Source: Jeotgalibacillus haloalkalitolerans
GTDB taxonomy: Bacteria; Bacillota; Bacilli; Bacillales; Jeotgalibacillaceae
Direction: 5' to 3'
Assembly: GCF_034427455.1 (NCBI RefSeq)
Contig: NZ_JAXQNN010000002.1
Span: 806,001 to 870,000 of the forward strand
DNA: 64,000 bases
The translations under genes were made by a program, and so were the position numbers. Position 1 is the first letter of the stretch. The number at the start of each line of letters is the position of its first letter. A model generated the notes under the pieces. It saw nothing but the letters and a program-made list of their open reading frames with translations. It searched no databases and was not told the origin of the DNA. This document shows, piece after piece, positions 44,586 through 56,221 of the stretch.

Positions 44586-45854
44586 TTACATATTTTCAAT
44601 TAATGCAGTTCCGAATTCAGAGCACTTCACTTCTGTAGCGCCATCCATCAGACGTGCAAAGTCATACGTTACAACTTTAGATGCAATTGTCTTTTCCATT
44701 GATTTAGAAATCAGGTCTGCAGCTTCGTTCCAGCCAAGGTGCTCAAGAAGAAGTACACCTGAAAGAATGACTGAAGATGGGTTAACTTTATCAAGACCGG
44801 CATACTTTGGCGCTGTACCATGAGTTGCTTCAAAGATCGCATGTCCTGTGTCATAGTTAATGTTTGCACCAGGTGCGATACCGATACCGCCAACCTGTGC
44901 TGCAAGTGCATCAGAGATGTAGTCTCCGTTCAGGTTCATAGTAGCTACTACATCAAACTCAGCAGGGCGAGTAAGGATCTGCTGAAGGAAGATATCTGCG
45001 ATTGAATCCTTCACGATGATTTTGCCAGCTGCTTCAGCATCACTCTGTGCTTTGTTTGCAGCGTCTGTACCCTGCTCATCTTTGATCTGATCATACTGAT
45101 TCCAAGTGAATACTTTATCTCCGAATTCACGCTCAGCAAGATCGTAACCCCAGCGCTTGAAAGCACCTTCAGTGAACTTCATGATGTTACCTTTGTGGAC
45201 AAGCGTTACTGATTTACGGCCTTCAGTCAGCGCATAGTTAATCGCTGCACGGACAAGACGCTCAGTACCTTCTTTAGATACCGGCTTTACACCGATACCA
45301 GCAGTTTCAGGGAAACGGATATTTGTCGCACCCATTTCATCCTGAAGGAAGTTGATCAGCTTTTTCACTTCGTCTGATCCTTCAGCAAATTCGATACCAG
45401 CGTAGATATCTTCAGTGTTTTCACGGAAGATCACCATGTCTGTGTCTTCAGGGCGCTTAACCGGTGAAGGTACACCTTCAAAGTAACGTACTGGACGCAG
45501 GCACGTGAACAGGTCAAGCTGCTGACGAAGTGCCACGTTTAACGAGCGGATTCCTCCGCCGATTGGTGTTGTAAGAGGTCCTTTAATTGCAATAAAGTAT
45601 TCGTTGATTGCATCAAGTGTAGCCTGTGGAAGCCATTCACCAGTCTGGTCAAAAGCTTTTTGTCCTGCAAGAACTTCTTTCCATGCAATTTTCTTTTCTC
45701 CGTTATATGCTTTTTCAACAGCTGCGTCTAATACGCGCTGTGCAGAAGCCCAGATATCCGGACCTGTACCGTCACCCTCGATAAAAGGTACGATTGGATT
45801 GTTTGGCACCTGAAGATTGCCGTTTGATACTGAAATTTTTTCACCTTGTGTCAT
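44586..45854 (-). CDS. icd: Isocitrate dehydrogenase (NADP)
   Basis: This 422-residue enzyme converts isocitrate to 2-oxoglutarate. [24 protein letters not shown] (about residues 100-124) carries the phospho-serine/substrate loop. [21 protein letters not shown] and the metal-binding [17 protein letters not shown] are present. Cofactor choice of NADP follows the Bacillus family. The ATG is preceded by GGAGGG. It lies between citZ and mdh, flanked by strong hairpins without T runs. Confidence 0.97.
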   Translation of the reverse strand: MTQGEKISVSNGNLQVPNNPIVPFIEGDGTGPDIWASAQRVLDAAVEKAYNGEKKIAWKEVLAGQKAFDQTGEWLPQATLDAINEYFIAIKGPLTTPIGGGIRSLNVALRQQLDLFTCLRPVRYFEGVPSPVKRPEDTDMVIFRENTEDIYAGIEFAEGSDEVKKLINFLQDEMGATNIRFPETAGIGVKPVSKEGTERLVRAAINYALTEGRKSVTLVHKGNIMKFTEGAFKRWGYDLAEREFGDKVFTWNQYDQIKDEQGTDAANKAQSDAEAAGKIIVKDSIADIFLQQILTRPAEFDVVATMNLNGDYISDALAAQVGGIGIAPGANINYDTGHAIFEATHGTAPKYAGLDKVNPSSVILSGVLLLEHLGWNEAADLISKSMEKTIASKVVTYDFARLMDGATEVKCSEFGTALIENM

Positions 45855-45882
45855 AAGTCTTTCCCTCCAAATATCATTGGCC

Positions 45883-45909
45883 GGGGACTGACGGAGTCCG
45901 TCAGTCCCC
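45883..45909. other. Intercistronic hairpin between citZ and icd
   Basis: GGGGACTGACGG pairs perfectly with CCGTCAGTCCCC around a 3-nt loop. No T run follows on the minus strand, so full termination is unlikely; processing or 3-prime protection of citZ mRNA is possible. Confidence 0.7.
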
Positions 45910-45965
45910 CAGCGTTATTTACTATTACATCAGTTATCAGTCAGTTTGTAAAATGTTCAGTGAAT

Positions 45966-47081
45966 TTACCGCTTTTCAACCGGTACATATTCCTGCATGC
46001 CAGGACCTGTGTATTCAGCTCTCGGGCGGATCAGGCGGTTGTTGGAATACTGCTCAAGAATATGAGCCAGCCAGCCTGATACACGGCTTACTGCAAAGAT
46101 TGGTGTGAACAGGTCATGGTCAATGCCAAGGCTGTGGTAGACAGATGCAGAATAGAAGTCCACATTAGGTGGAAGTTTCTTTTCAGATGTCACGATTTCT
46201 TCAATCTTAACAGACATCTCATACCATTTTGATTCTCCGCGAAGCTCAGTCAGCTTTTTAGACATTTCACGAAGATGCTTCGCACGAGGGTCTCCCTGCT
46301 GATATACACGGTGACCGAAGCCCATGATTTTTTCTTTATTTTCAAGCTTTTTACGGATCACAGACTCAACGTTTTCAACTGAACCAATTTCAGTTAACGT
46401 CTTCATTACCTGCTCATTTGCTCCACCATGAAGCGGTCCTTTTAGCGCACCGATTGCAGCTGTTACACCTGAGTATACATCTGACAATGTGGCTACACAT
46501 ACACGTGCAGTGAATGTAGATGCATTCAGTTCGTGGTCAGCATGCAGCACAAGCGCTTTATTCATTGCTTCCACTTCAATATCCTCAGGCAATTCGCCAT
46601 TCAGCATATACAGGAAGTTAGCCGCAAAGCTGAGATCGGCTTTAGGTGCAATCGGCTCCTGGCCTTTACGGATTCGTGCAAAAGCAGTTACGATTGTAGC
46701 AATTTTCGCCTGAAGACGAATTGCTTTACGGTAGTTCGCTTCTTCTTCCATTACGTCTGCTTCTTCATCAAACAGCCCCAGTGCTGATACTGCAGTACGG
46801 ACAGCAGCCATTGGGTGAACCTTATCAACAGGCATTGCTTTAATTTGTGCGATCACTTCATCAGGAATCGCCATATTATCAGCAAGCTGCTGCTTCAGTT
46901 CTGCAAGCTCATTTTCTTTTGGCAGGCGCAAATGCCAAAGAAGATAAATGATTTCTTCAAAGCTCGCATTTTCAGTTAAGTCGTCGATATTGTAACCAAC
47001 GTATGTAAGTGTGTCATCAATAATTGAGCTGATCGATGAAGTAGTTGCTACAACGTTTTCTAAACCTCTCGTTGCTGTCAT
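45966..47081 (-). CDS. citZ: Citrate synthase
   Basis: This 371-residue enzyme condenses oxaloacetate and acetyl-CoA. The catalytic histidine of GPLHGGANEQVM (about 220), GFGHRVYQQGDPRAKHL (about 257) and the aspartate in NVDFYSASVYHSLGI (about 308) are present. The ATG at 47081 has AGGAGAG at 8 nt; the longer upstream frame lacks one. It is the first gene of the TCA cluster, and its leader contains a terminator-like hairpin. Confidence 0.97.
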   Translation of the reverse strand: MTATRGLENVVATTSSISSIIDDTLTYVGYNIDDLTENASFEEIIYLLWHLRLPKENELAELKQQLADNMAIPDEVIAQIKAMPVDKVHPMAAVRTAVSALGLFDEEADVMEEEANYRKAIRLQAKIATIVTAFARIRKGQEPIAPKADLSFAANFLYMLNGELPEDIEVEAMNKALVLHADHELNASTFTARVCVATLSDVYSGVTAAIGALKGPLHGGANEQVMKTLTEIGSVENVESVIRKKLENKEKIMGFGHRVYQQGDPRAKHLREMSKKLTELRGESKWYEMSVKIEEIVTSEKKLPPNVDFYSASVYHSLGIDHDLFTPIFAVSRVSGWLAHILEQYSNNRLIRPRAEYTGPGMQEYVPVEKR

Positions 47082-47156
47082 AAACAAATCTCTCCTTTTA
47101 ATCTTAGTCTTGTATTTAAAGCCTGACCGGCATTTAAAATACGGCATTGTCATCAC

Positions 47157-47180
47157 ATAAAAACTGAGCGGTTGCTCAGT
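47157..47180 (-). terminator. Terminator-like hairpin in the citZ leader
   Basis: ACTGAGC pairs with GCTCAGT around a 4-nt loop, followed by TTTTTATG on the minus strand. It is the only terminator candidate for ytwI, but it lies downstream of the apparent citZ promoter, so it could instead be a citZ attenuator. Confidence 0.65.
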
Positions 47181-47227
47181 CAGCTGACAGAATGGAATTC
47201 GTCATTTCGGATGCGCTTACATTGTCC

Positions 47228-47256
47228 ATTATAATCAATAATCAGAACTTTGTGAA
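47228..47256 (-). promoter_or_regulatory. Candidate citZ promoter
   Basis: TTCACA at 47251-47256, 17-bp spacer and TATAAT at 47228-47233 on the minus strand. A cre-like sequence TGAAAACGCATTAA (47257-47270) abuts the -35; CcpA control of citZ is known in B. subtilis. Confidence 0.6.
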
Positions 47257-47309
47257 TGAAAACGCATTAATTTGCCGGGATTAATTTAATTTGACGAAAT
47301 TTGACATCA

Positions 47310-47780
47310 TCAGAAAACGTTTGAAACCCACTCGAAAATTTTCATTGCACTATATGCAATTCCCGCTCCAATCAGCGGTCCTACAGCAATTCCGTTAAAT
47401 AATGCAACTGCAAGGATTGTTCCGAATACCAGCGCAACTGTTATATGCGGGTCCTCCTGTAAAAGTGAAATACCACCTTTTGCGATCAGGGCTACCGCGA
47501 TACCTGAAGCGAGTGCCACCCACGCATATGGTGACTTTACCGCATCAGTCAGCTCTTTAAACCCGATTGCGCCGCTTGCGATCGGGGCAAGAACAGCAAT
47601 TGTAATAATCGTGACACCCCAGTTAATTCCCTTCCCCTGAATAAAAGCAAAAATTTTCTCATCAGCACCCGCAACTTTTAATAGGATAAGAAAAAGAACT
47701 GCAATCATAAGAGAATTATTTTTAGCAAAAAATCCGATTGCGAGTAATAAAATTAAAAATATCATTGCCGGATTGATCAT
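47310..47780 (-). CDS. ytwI: DUF441 membrane protein (YtwI)
   Basis: This 156-residue protein has four or five membrane helices and matches the DUF441 family of unknown function. The ATG at 47780 is chosen because GGAGG is 7 nt away; another ATG at 47786 is closer to the site. It lies upstream of citZ and divergent from ytvI, as in B. subtilis. Confidence 0.85.
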   Translation of the reverse strand: MINPAMIFLILLLAIGFFAKNNSLMIAVLFLILLKVAGADEKIFAFIQGKGINWGVTIITIAVLAPIASGAIGFKELTDAVKSPYAWVALASGIAVALIAKGGISLLQEDPHITVALVFGTILAVALFNGIAVGPLIGAGIAYSAMKIFEWVSNVF

Positions 47781-47831
47781 TTTCATACCTCCATCTTCAA
47801 ACATTCCAGGCTGTCACGGGAGGACAACTCT

Positions 47832-48899
47832 GTGTTAAAACGTTGCTTTCAAGTCATCGTCGCGATAATCATTGTATTTCTTACGTTAAAAGTGATATTG
47901 ATGTATTTCATGCCATTTGCGATCGGGGCACTCCTCTCACTCTTCGTCTATCCAGTTGTCAAAGTTCTGTTCACTTACTTGAAGATACCTTATAAATTGA
48001 GCGTTGCGCTTGGATTAATGATGTTATTTATAACAGGACCTCTTCTCATAACCGGCTGCTTTGCCCTTTTGAAAAATGAGATCTTTTTAATGGCAAATCA
48101 CCTGCCGCAGTATACAAGTGTTCTAATCAGTTCAATCAGGAACATTGTCCAGAGCTTTCCTACTTTCCTTCATGACCTGACACATCCTTACCTGACGCAT
48201 AAACATTTAACTTTACTGATCAAAGAACTTGAACAGCTGATTCTGAATGCGGGAAAACAGTTGCTTTCAGAGACTTCAAAATTTGCGGGCAACCTTCCGT
48301 CGTATTTATTTTCATTTGGTATTGTGATGATTGCGGCATATTACATACTTTCTGATTTTGAGTCCTGGAAAAGTAAATTGCCGAAAAAACTGATTGAACA
48401 AATTGAACTGATCCGCGAACTTGGATTGCGTGAAGCAGGATCATATTTTTTATCACAGCTGCTGCTTTCATTGTTTACTTTCATCATTACCTTAACCGGA
48501 TTGCTCATAATCGGAAACCCTCATCCATTTTTGCTGGCTCTTTTATCAGCAGGACTGGATTTCGTTCCTCTTGCCGGTTCACTGCTGCTTTTTTTACCGC
48601 TGACGGTGTTTTATTTTATACAGTCCGGACCGGCTGCTGCAGCTGGAACACTGGTGATTTATATCGTAATCATTGCAGTCCGGCAAATTGCTGAACCTAA
48701 AATTGTAGGAGACAGAATGGGGCTGCATCCGTTGGCAGCACTCATTATTTTGTATACCTCTGTCACTTTGCTCGGCTTAAAAGGGCTTATTTTGACGCCT
48801 GTTTTTATGATCATGATGGCTGTACTGATCAAGATCAGGCTGTTTACAGCTGTATGGCGGTATATCACAACCGGTGAGCACCCATTTATAAAGCGCTGA
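47832..48899 (+). CDS. ytvI: AI-2E/PerM family membrane protein YtvI
   Basis: This 355-residue protein has about seven membrane helices and the family's C-terminal pattern LDFVPLAGSLLLFLPLTVFYF...RQIAEPKIVGDRMGLHPLAALIILY. The family is annotated as AI-2 exporters or permeases, but the substrate is generally untested. The start is a GTG with GGGAGGA upstream. It is convergent with fxsA. Confidence 0.88.
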   Translation: MLKRCFQVIVAIIIVFLTLKVILMYFMPFAIGALLSLFVYPVVKVLFTYLKIPYKLSVALGLMMLFITGPLLITGCFALLKNEIFLMANHLPQYTSVLISSIRNIVQSFPTFLHDLTHPYLTHKHLTLLIKELEQLILNAGKQLLSETSKFAGNLPSYLFSFGIVMIAAYYILSDFESWKSKLPKKLIEQIELIRELGLREAGSYFLSQLLLSLFTFIITLTGLLIIGNPHPFLLALLSAGLDFVPLAGSLLLFLPLTVFYFIQSGPAAAAGTLVIYIVIIAVRQIAEPKIVGDRMGLHPLAALIILYTSVTLLGLKGLILTPVFMIMMAVLIKIRLFTAVWRYITTGEHPFIKR

Positions 48900-48902
48900 C
48901 TT

Positions 48903-48930
48903 AAAAAACACACAGCAGCTGCTGTGTGTT
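48903..48930 (-). terminator. Terminator after fxsA
   Basis: AACACACAGCAG/CTGCTGTGTGTT is a perfect 24-bp palindrome with TTTTTT following on the minus strand; it overlaps the fxsA stop region and follows ytvI closely. Confidence 0.85.
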
Positions 48931-49318
48931 ATGGTCTGTGAATGATGACATTGCCGTTTCTCATTTTTTTCTGAATCCATTTATAGATCAGCGGCTTCAT
49001 TAAATTCCTTGTTGCAGGAATTAACAATAAAAATCCGATCGCATCAGTTATAAAACCTGGTGTTAATAACACAACACCACCAATTAAAATACATAATCCA
49101 TCAATGACAGCATCACCAGGACCACCATCAAATACAGTCATATTCTGTACTTTTTTCAAAGCCTGAAGCCCTTGAGATTTCGCCAGATATGCACCCAGAA
49201 CACCAGTTAATATGATTAAAAGAACTGTCGGTATAACACCGATCAGGTTACCAGCACTGATCAGAATTGCGATTTCCAGTGCCGGAACAATAATGATTAA
49301 AAGCATTAACCATCTCAC
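48929..49318 (-). CDS. fxsA: FxsA-family membrane protein
   Basis: This 129-residue protein has three or four membrane helices and the FxsA pattern VPALEIAILISAGNLIGVIPTVLLIILTGVLGAYLAKSQGL. FxsA overproduction suppresses F-exclusion of phage T7 in E. coli; the Bacillus role is unknown. The start is a GTG after AAAGGAGA. It lies downstream of pyk as in B. subtilis (ytzA). Confidence 0.9.
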   Translation of the reverse strand: MRWLMLLIIIVPALEIAILISAGNLIGVIPTVLLIILTGVLGAYLAKSQGLQALKKVQNMTVFDGGPGDAVIDGLCILIGGVVLLTPGFITDAIGFLLLIPATRNLMKPLIYKWIQKKMRNGNVIIHRP

Positions 49319-49378
49319 AAGGAATATCTCCTTTCAACATTACGCGCTGTCTTTATTTTAGCACAGTCTTACATAGAA

Positions 49379-49416
49379 TAAAAAAACCTGAACGGAAATC
49401 CGCTCAGGTTTTTTCA
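49379..49416 (-). terminator. Terminator after pyk
   Basis: AAACCTGAGCGG pairs with CCGTTCAGGTTT and is followed by a T run on the minus strand. Confidence 0.88.
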
Positions 49417-49423
49417 ATATGAT

Positions 49424-51184
49424 TTACAGTACGCTTGCGTGTCCGTTATAAACCACGCCACGCTCCGCATCAACTGTTACTTCCTGTCCATCAGTGAATA
49501 AAGCTGTTGCATTATCCACTCCAACAATAACAGGTAAGCCAAGGTTCAATCCGACTACTGCAGCATGACTTGTCAGTCCGCCTTCTTCAACGATCAGTGC
49601 CGAGCACTTTTCGATTGCAGGCATCATTTCTTTATCAGTACCGATTGTAACCAGGATTGATCCCTCTGTTACTTTATCAAGTGCATCATTTGCATTTGAA
49701 GCTGTTACAACTTTACCAAAGCCTGATTTGCGTCCGATTCCCTGACCTTTTGCAAGTACATCACCAACAATGTGGATCTTCATCAGGTTTGTTGTACCTG
49801 ATTCCCCAACCGGTACACCCGCAGTAATCACGACAAGGTCGCCATGCTTAACGCAGCCGCTGTTTAAGCTTTCTGTTACTGCCATATCCAGCATTTCATC
49901 AGTTGTTTCAGTCTTAGCACCTACCTGAGGATATACACCCCATACAAGCGCAAGGCGTCTGGAAACAGATGCATCAGCAGTAACTGCAACAATTGTTGCT
50001 TCAGGACGGTATTTTGAAATCATTTTTGCTGTATGACCACTTTCAGTTGGCGCAATAATTGCGTTCACTTCAAGGTTTAATGCAGTATGCGCAACTGCCT
50101 GACCAATTGCATCAGTCATATTGCGTTCAAAACGCTTGCTGCGCTTAGAAAGGATCGCTTTATAATCAAGTGCTTCTTCAGCTCTTGATGCAATGTTATT
50201 CATTGTTTGAACTGATTCTACCGGATAATCACCTGCTGCTGTTTCACCAGATAGCATGATTGCATCAGTGCCATCAAAAATTGCATTCGCAACGTCAGAA
50301 GCTTCCGCACGCGTTGGACGCGGGTTGCGCTGCATTGAATCAAGCATTTGTGTAGCAGTGATAACAGGCTTCCCTACAGCATTACATTTACGGATCAGCT
50401 GCTTTTGCACCAATGGTACTTCTTCAGCCGGAATCTCAACACCAAGGTCACCACGCGCAACCATCAGGCCATCAGAAACCTGAAGGATCTCATCAATGTT
50501 ATCTACACCTTCCTGGTTTTCAATCTTAGGAATGATGTTGATTTTTGGAGAACCGTTTTTCTCCAGCAGTTCACGGATTTCCATCACATCAGATGCACGA
50601 CGGACGAATGAAGCTGCGATAAAGTCTACACCCTGCTCAATTCCGAAAAGAATGTCATTCGCATCTTTATCAGTAATACCAGGCAGATTCACTGATACAC
50701 CAGGTACGTTCACACCTTTTTTGTTCTTCAATGTACCAGTGTTCATGATTTTCGTTCTGATCTCACCTGCATTTTTATCAACAGATAGTACTTCAAGTCC
50801 AATCAGACCATCATCAAGAAGAATTTTAGAGCCTTCATTTACATCATTCACAAGGTCGCTGTAAGTAATAGAGAATTTTTCAGTTGTGCCTACTACTTCT
50901 TCCATTGATACGATGATTTCGTTGCCGGCAACAAGTTCAATCGCACCGTTTTCCATCGTGTTCGTACGGATTTCAGGACCTTTTGTATCTAAAAGAATCC
51001 CTACGTTCTTACCTAATTTAGCTGCAGCTTCACGGATGTTTTTAATACGTGCTCCGTGCTCATCAAAATCTCCGTGTGAGAAGTTCAGACGCGCTACATT
51101 CATTCCAGCTTCCATCAGTTGTGTCAGCTTTTCAATACTTTCACTTGCAGGTCCAATCGTACATACAATCTTTGTTTTTCTCAT
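49424..51184 (-). CDS. pyk: Pyruvate kinase with C-terminal PEP-utiliser domain
   Basis: This 586-residue glycolytic enzyme has the barrel domain ([24 protein letters not shown]), the signature region [17 protein letters not shown] (about 217) and [17 protein letters not shown]. An extra C-terminal domain (about 480-586) carries [23 protein letters not shown], typical of Bacillaceae; it lacks the phosphohistidine role proven in PTS enzyme I but keeps a TSH motif. It lies 20 bp after pfkA. Confidence 0.97.
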   Translation of the reverse strand: MRKTKIVCTIGPASESIEKLTQLMEAGMNVARLNFSHGDFDEHGARIKNIREAAAKLGKNVGILLDTKGPEIRTNTMENGAIELVAGNEIIVSMEEVVGTTEKFSITYSDLVNDVNEGSKILLDDGLIGLEVLSVDKNAGEIRTKIMNTGTLKNKKGVNVPGVSVNLPGITDKDANDILFGIEQGVDFIAASFVRRASDVMEIRELLEKNGSPKINIIPKIENQEGVDNIDEILQVSDGLMVARGDLGVEIPAEEVPLVQKQLIRKCNAVGKPVITATQMLDSMQRNPRPTRAEASDVANAIFDGTDAIMLSGETAAGDYPVESVQTMNNIASRAEEALDYKAILSKRSKRFERNMTDAIGQAVAHTALNLEVNAIIAPTESGHTAKMISKYRPEATIVAVTADASVSRRLALVWGVYPQVGAKTETTDEMLDMAVTESLNSGCVKHGDLVVITAGVPVGESGTTNLMKIHIVGDVLAKGQGIGRKSGFGKVVTASNANDALDKVTEGSILVTIGTDKEMMPAIEKCSALIVEEGGLTSHAAVVGLNLGLPVIVGVDNATALFTDGQEVTVDAERGVVYNGHASVL

Positions 51185-51204
51185 GTTATACCTCCTGAAA
51201 TCAA

Positions 51205-52421
<1,217 letters not shown>

Positions 52422-52461
52422 AAGAAAAAACCTTTTCAGAAAAGATCTGAAAAGGTTTTTC
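52422..52461 (-). terminator. Terminator after accA
   Basis: AAAAACCTTTTCAG pairs with CTGAAAAGGTTTTT, with a T run on the minus strand. Confidence 0.9.
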
Positions 52462-52463
52462 TA

Positions 52464-53426
52464 TTAAACGGGTTCTTTTGTAAATTCACCAATAGACTGG
52501 AATTTGTCATAACGTTGTGCGACAAGTGATTCTTTATCAAATTGGGATAATTCTTTTAATGATTTCAACAGCACCTGATCAATCGCATCCGCCTGTTGTT
52601 TAATATCACGGTGAGCGCCGCCTCTTACTTCAGGAATGATTTCATCAATGATACCCATTTCCTTCAGATCCGGTGCAGTGATTCTCATAGATTCTGCGGC
52701 CTGTTTTGCAAGCGCTGCATCCTTCCAGAGAATTGAAGCAGCACCTTCAGGAGAAATAACAGAGTACGTTGAATTCTCAAGCATATGCATATGGTTACCG
52801 ACGCCAAGTGCCAGAGCACCTCCGCTTCCACCTTCACCAATCACGATACAAACGACCGGTACAGTAAGTCCTGCCATTTCAAACAGGTTCCTGGCGATCG
52901 CTTCACTCTGTCCGCGTTCTTCCGCTGCCTTACCAGGGTATGCCCCTTTTGTGTCAATGAAACAGATAATTGGACGGTCAAACTTTTCAGCCTGCTTCAT
53001 GAGGCGCAGCGCTTTACGGTAGCCTTCCGGATGCGGCATTCCGAAATTCCGTTTAATATTTTCTTTCGTATCTTTTCCTCTTTGATGACCGATCACGGTT
53101 ACAGCATTTCCTTTGTATCTTGCAATCCCGCCAACAATTGCATGATCATCACCATACAGACGGTCCCCGTGCATTTCCATGAAGTCTTCAAAGAGCTCTT
53201 CTATGTACTCAAGGGCTGTTGGGCGTTCCGGATGCCGGGCCAGCTGTACACGGTCCCATGGCTTTATAGAAGAATAAACGTCTTCTTCAAGCCGGGAAAG
53301 ACGGTCTTCAAGTTTAGCGATTTCCTCACTCAGGTCAACTTCCGAGTCAGCAGTGAATGCTTTTAACTCATTGATTTTTTCCCGGAGCTGATTGAGGGGC
53401 TTTTCAAACTCGAGTTCATTTACCAT
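52464..53426 (-). CDS. accA: Acetyl-CoA carboxylase carboxyltransferase alpha subunit
   Basis: This 320-residue subunit, with AccD, moves the carboxyl group from biotin carrier to acetyl-CoA, giving malonyl-CoA. The crotonase-like core includes [45 protein letters not shown] and [15 protein letters not shown]. The start overlaps the accD stop by 7 bp. It is the last gene of the malic enzyme-GntR-accD-accA operon. Confidence 0.97.
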   Translation of the reverse strand: MVNELEFEKPLNQLREKINELKAFTADSEVDLSEEIAKLEDRLSRLEEDVYSSIKPWDRVQLARHPERPTALEYIEELFEDFMEMHGDRLYGDDHAIVGGIARYKGNAVTVIGHQRGKDTKENIKRNFGMPHPEGYRKALRLMKQAEKFDRPIICFIDTKGAYPGKAAEERGQSEAIARNLFEMAGLTVPVVCIVIGEGGSGGALALGVGNHMHMLENSTYSVISPEGAASILWKDAALAKQAAESMRITAPDLKEMGIIDEIIPEVRGGAHRDIKQQADAIDQVLLKSLKELSQFDKESLVAQRYDKFQSIGEFTKEPV

Positions 53427-54301
53427 GATGATTCTCCTTTCTCATGCAGCGAAAGAAGCACGCTCAGCTTTTCTTTCATTTCTAGACGGGAGATGACCTG
53501 ATCAAGCTGTCCATGTTCCATCAGGAATTCCGCTGTCTGGAAGTCCTCGGGAAGTTTTTCCCTGATTGTCTGTTCAATAATTCTTCTTCCGGCGAATCCG
53601 ATCAGTGCGCCAGGCTCTGCAAAATTATAATCGCCAAGTGAAGCGAAGCTTGCAGAAACGCCTCCTGTAGTTGGATGGGTCATCACAGAGACAATCAGTC
53701 CGCCTTTGTCGCTGAAGCGCTTCAGTGCAGTGCTTGTTTTTGCCATTTGCATCAGAGATAAAACGCCTTCCTGCATCCTTGCGCCTCCACTTGCGGTAAA
53801 GATAATAAACGGAAGACCCTGCTCTTCTGCGACTCTGACCGCTTCTGCAATCTTCTCACCGACAACTGACCCCATACTGCCCATTCTGAATGTTGAATCC
53901 ATAATCGTCAGTACTGTCTTTTTGCCATCAATTGTACAGATCCCTGTTACAACTGCTTCATTCAAGCCGGTCTTTTTCTTATCCTTCTCAAGCTTCTCCA
54001 GATAGTCCGGGAAGCCAAGTGGATTTTCAGAAGACAGCTGCTGGTTGAATTCCTGAAAAGAGCCTTCATCTGCAAGGCATTCAATTCTTTCTGCCGCATT
54101 CATCGGGTGATGATAACCGCACTGCAGACAAACTTTCTGATTTTTATAGATTTCTTTTGTATAGATGATTTTTTTACATTTCGGACACTTCGTCAATATT
54201 CCTTCCGGTACATCGTTTTTATCATGTTCAGATGGAATCGTTGCGTATTTTTTCTTTTTTGCAAATATATCCTTCAGCAACCTGTCTTCCTCCCTAGTCA
54301 T
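53420..54301 (-). CDS. accD: Acetyl-CoA carboxylase carboxyltransferase beta subunit
   Basis: This 293-residue partner of AccA has an N-terminal zinc finger ([26 protein letters not shown], about residues 38-63) and a crotonase-like domain with [18 protein letters not shown]. The start overlaps the stop of the GntR gene by 4 bp (ATGA). Confidence 0.97.
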   Translation of the reverse strand: MTREEDRLLKDIFAKKKKYATIPSEHDKNDVPEGILTKCPKCKKIIYTKEIYKNQKVCLQCGYHHPMNAAERIECLADEGSFQEFNQQLSSENPLGFPDYLEKLEKDKKKTGLNEAVVTGICTIDGKKTVLTIMDSTFRMGSMGSVVGEKIAEAVRVAEEQGLPFIIFTASGGARMQEGVLSLMQMAKTSTALKRFSDKGGLIVSVMTHPTTGGVSASFASLGDYNFAEPGALIGFAGRRIIEQTIREKLPEDFQTAEFLMEHGQLDQVISRLEMKEKLSVLLSLHEKGESSW

Positions 54302-54933
54302 TTTTCTATATTTGTGATCAGCTTCATCGACTGTTCAATATCTTCTGATAGTAAATGCTGATAAAATTCATCCATTAACTGATCTGTCAAAGGAATCTGA
54401 ACTTGATTTTCAGCATTGTGAAAATCATTCAGGATCAGCCAGATTTTCACGTAAAGCTGATTCCCGCCGGCTTCAACCAATTCTCTTTTCAGATGTGTAA
54501 ATAACTTAAGCTCTGACTTTTTATATTGAGAAGAGATATGCTCAAACAGATGCATTCTTTCCTCTTTTGGTGCAGCCAGCACCCTTCTGAAGGCATCCTC
54601 TTCAAGCCATGTTTTCACTTCAGCCACATCACTGACTGCGCGGCTCTCCTGTAAAATAAACATGCCCAGCAGGTCAATCAGGTGGTGGTCTCTGAAATCT
54701 CTGAGAAAAGTGCCTTCTCCCCGCCTTGTTTCAATTAATCCAAGCAGTTCAAGCGCTCTTAACGCTTCCCGGACAGAAGAGCGTGCAACGCCGAATCGCT
54801 CCGACAGTTCACGCTCTGATGGGATTCTGCTGCCAGCCGTAAGACGGTCTTCTCTGATCATATCCCTGATCTGATGGACAACAGATATATATCTTTTATG
54901 TTCAATCAAATGCCTGTCACTCGCTTTTTCCAA
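54298..54933 (-). CDS. GntR-family (FadR-subfamily) transcriptional regulator
   Basis: This protein of up to 211 residues has an N-terminal winged helix ([43 protein letters not shown], about 35-80). A C-terminal helical FCD-like effector domain follows. It lies between the malic enzyme and accD genes, overlapping both (17 and 4 bp), so it is in the operon it probably controls. A FadR-subfamily palindrome lies at the operon promoter. The start is uncertain: a TTG at 54933 has no good ribosome-binding site, and a TTG near 54906 is possible. Ligand unknown; a malate, acyl-CoA or malonyl-CoA signal would make sense. Confidence 0.85.
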   Translation of the reverse strand: MEKASDRHLIEHKRYISVVHQIRDMIREDRLTAGSRIPSERELSERFGVARSSVREALRALELLGLIETRRGEGTFLRDFRDHHLIDLLGMFILQESRAVSDVAEVKTWLEEDAFRRVLAAPKEERMHLFEHISSQYKKSELKLFTHLKRELVEAGGNQLYVKIWLILNDFHNAENQVQIPLTDQLMDEFYQHLLSEDIEQSMKLITNIEK

Positions 54934-56155
54934 TTTGAGATAAGCGCGCAGTTTTCTCTCTGACTTCTTCCGGATCCACTTTTATTCTCGCTACACCTGT
55001 TTCCATTGCCGCATTTGCAACACGGGAAGCAACAGCCGGTGCAACCCGCGGATCAAAAGGTGCCGGGATTACATAATCAGCATTCAATTCATCTTCAGAA
55101 ATCAGTGAAGCAATTGCTTCTACTGCAGCAATTTTCATCTTTTCATTAATATGAGTCGCTCTCACATCCAATGCCCCTCTGAAGATCCCCGGGAAAGCAA
55201 GTACATTGTTGACCTGGTTCGGGAAATCTGAACGGCCTGTCCCAACCACACTTGCACCATTTGCTTTTGCAAGTGCCGGCATGATCTCGGGAACAGGATT
55301 CGCCATCGCAAAAATAATCGAGTCATTGTTCATTTTCTGAACCATTTCCTCTGTCAGTGCACCTGCTACTGATACGCCGATAAAGACATCAGCACCTTCA
55401 ATGACATCATCAAGTGAGCCATCAAGACGTTCTCTGTTGGTGATCTTCGCGACATTATGCTTGACTTCATTCATTCCATACGGACGTCCTTCATAGATCG
55501 CACCCTTGGAATCACACATAATGATATCTCTTACACCATAACTGTATAAAAGCTTAATAATCGCAATCCCGGCAGCTCCTGCCCCGTTCATAACGACTCT
55601 GATTGAAGAGAACTCTTTATTTGTGATCTTAAGTGCATTTACAAGACCGGCTACCGTAACAATGGCTGTTCCGTGCTGATCATCGTGAAAAATAGGGATA
55701 TTCGTTTCTTTTTTCAGACGCTCTTCAATTTCAAAGCATCTTGGTGCCGCAATATCCTCAAGGTTTACACCGCCAAATGTCGGCTCCATCAGTTTCACTG
55801 TTTCTACAATTTTATCAATCTCTGTTGTATTGAGACAGATCGGAAAAGCATCAACGCCTGCAAAGCTTTTAAACAGCACTGCTTTTCCTTCCATTACCGG
55901 CAGTGAAGCTTCCGGCCCGATATTTCCAAGACCGAGTACTGCTGTACCATCAGATACAACTGCAACCATGTTCCCCTTCATTGTATAATCATATACCGTC
56001 TCCGGCTTATCATAAATTTCTTTACATGGTTCTGCTACACCAGGTGAATATGCGAGGCTCAGTTCCTCGGCATTCCTCACTAATACTTTTGATTTCGACT
56101 CCAGTTTCCCCTGGTTCACTCTGTGCATATGCAGTGCTTCATCTCGTAATGACAA
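54917..56155 (-). CDS. ytsJ: Malic enzyme (YtsJ-type)
   Basis: This 412-residue enzyme decarboxylates malate to pyruvate. The N-terminal domain has SLAYSPGVAEPCKEI and the lysine-containing SFAGVDAFPICL. The nucleotide-binding domain has MNGAGAAGIAIIKLL (about 190). Bacillus YtsJ prefers NADP and supplies NADPH, which suits its linkage to acetyl-CoA carboxylase genes. The start is a TTG after AGGAGTG. It is the first gene of the operon with the GntR regulator, accD and accA. Confidence 0.94.
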   Translation of the reverse strand: MSLRDEALHMHRVNQGKLESKSKVLVRNAEELSLAYSPGVAEPCKEIYDKPETVYDYTMKGNMVAVVSDGTAVLGLGNIGPEASLPVMEGKAVLFKSFAGVDAFPICLNTTEIDKIVETVKLMEPTFGGVNLEDIAAPRCFEIEERLKKETNIPIFHDDQHGTAIVTVAGLVNALKITNKEFSSIRVVMNGAGAAGIAIIKLLYSYGVRDIIMCDSKGAIYEGRPYGMNEVKHNVAKITNRERLDGSLDDVIEGADVFIGVSVAGALTEEMVQKMNNDSIIFAMANPVPEIMPALAKANGASVVGTGRSDFPNQVNNVLAFPGIFRGALDVRATHINEKMKIAAVEAIASLISEDELNADYVIPAPFDPRVAPAVASRVANAAMETGVARIKVDPEEVREKTARLSQIGKSE

Positions 56156-56199
56156 AGAACTTCACTCCTATTTTTTGGGTTACCCCTTTATTTAACAAT

Positions 56200-56210
56200 T
56201 GGTCAGACCA
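56200..56210. promoter_or_regulatory. FadR/GntR-type operator at the malic enzyme-accDA promoter
   Basis: TGGTCAGACCA is a perfect palindrome around its centre and fits the FadR-subfamily pattern TNGTNNNACNA. It is centred about 10 bp downstream of the expected start of transcription. The regulator encoded in the same operon is the obvious candidate to bind it. Confidence 0.65.
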
Positions 56211-56221
56211 CATTCTTATTC

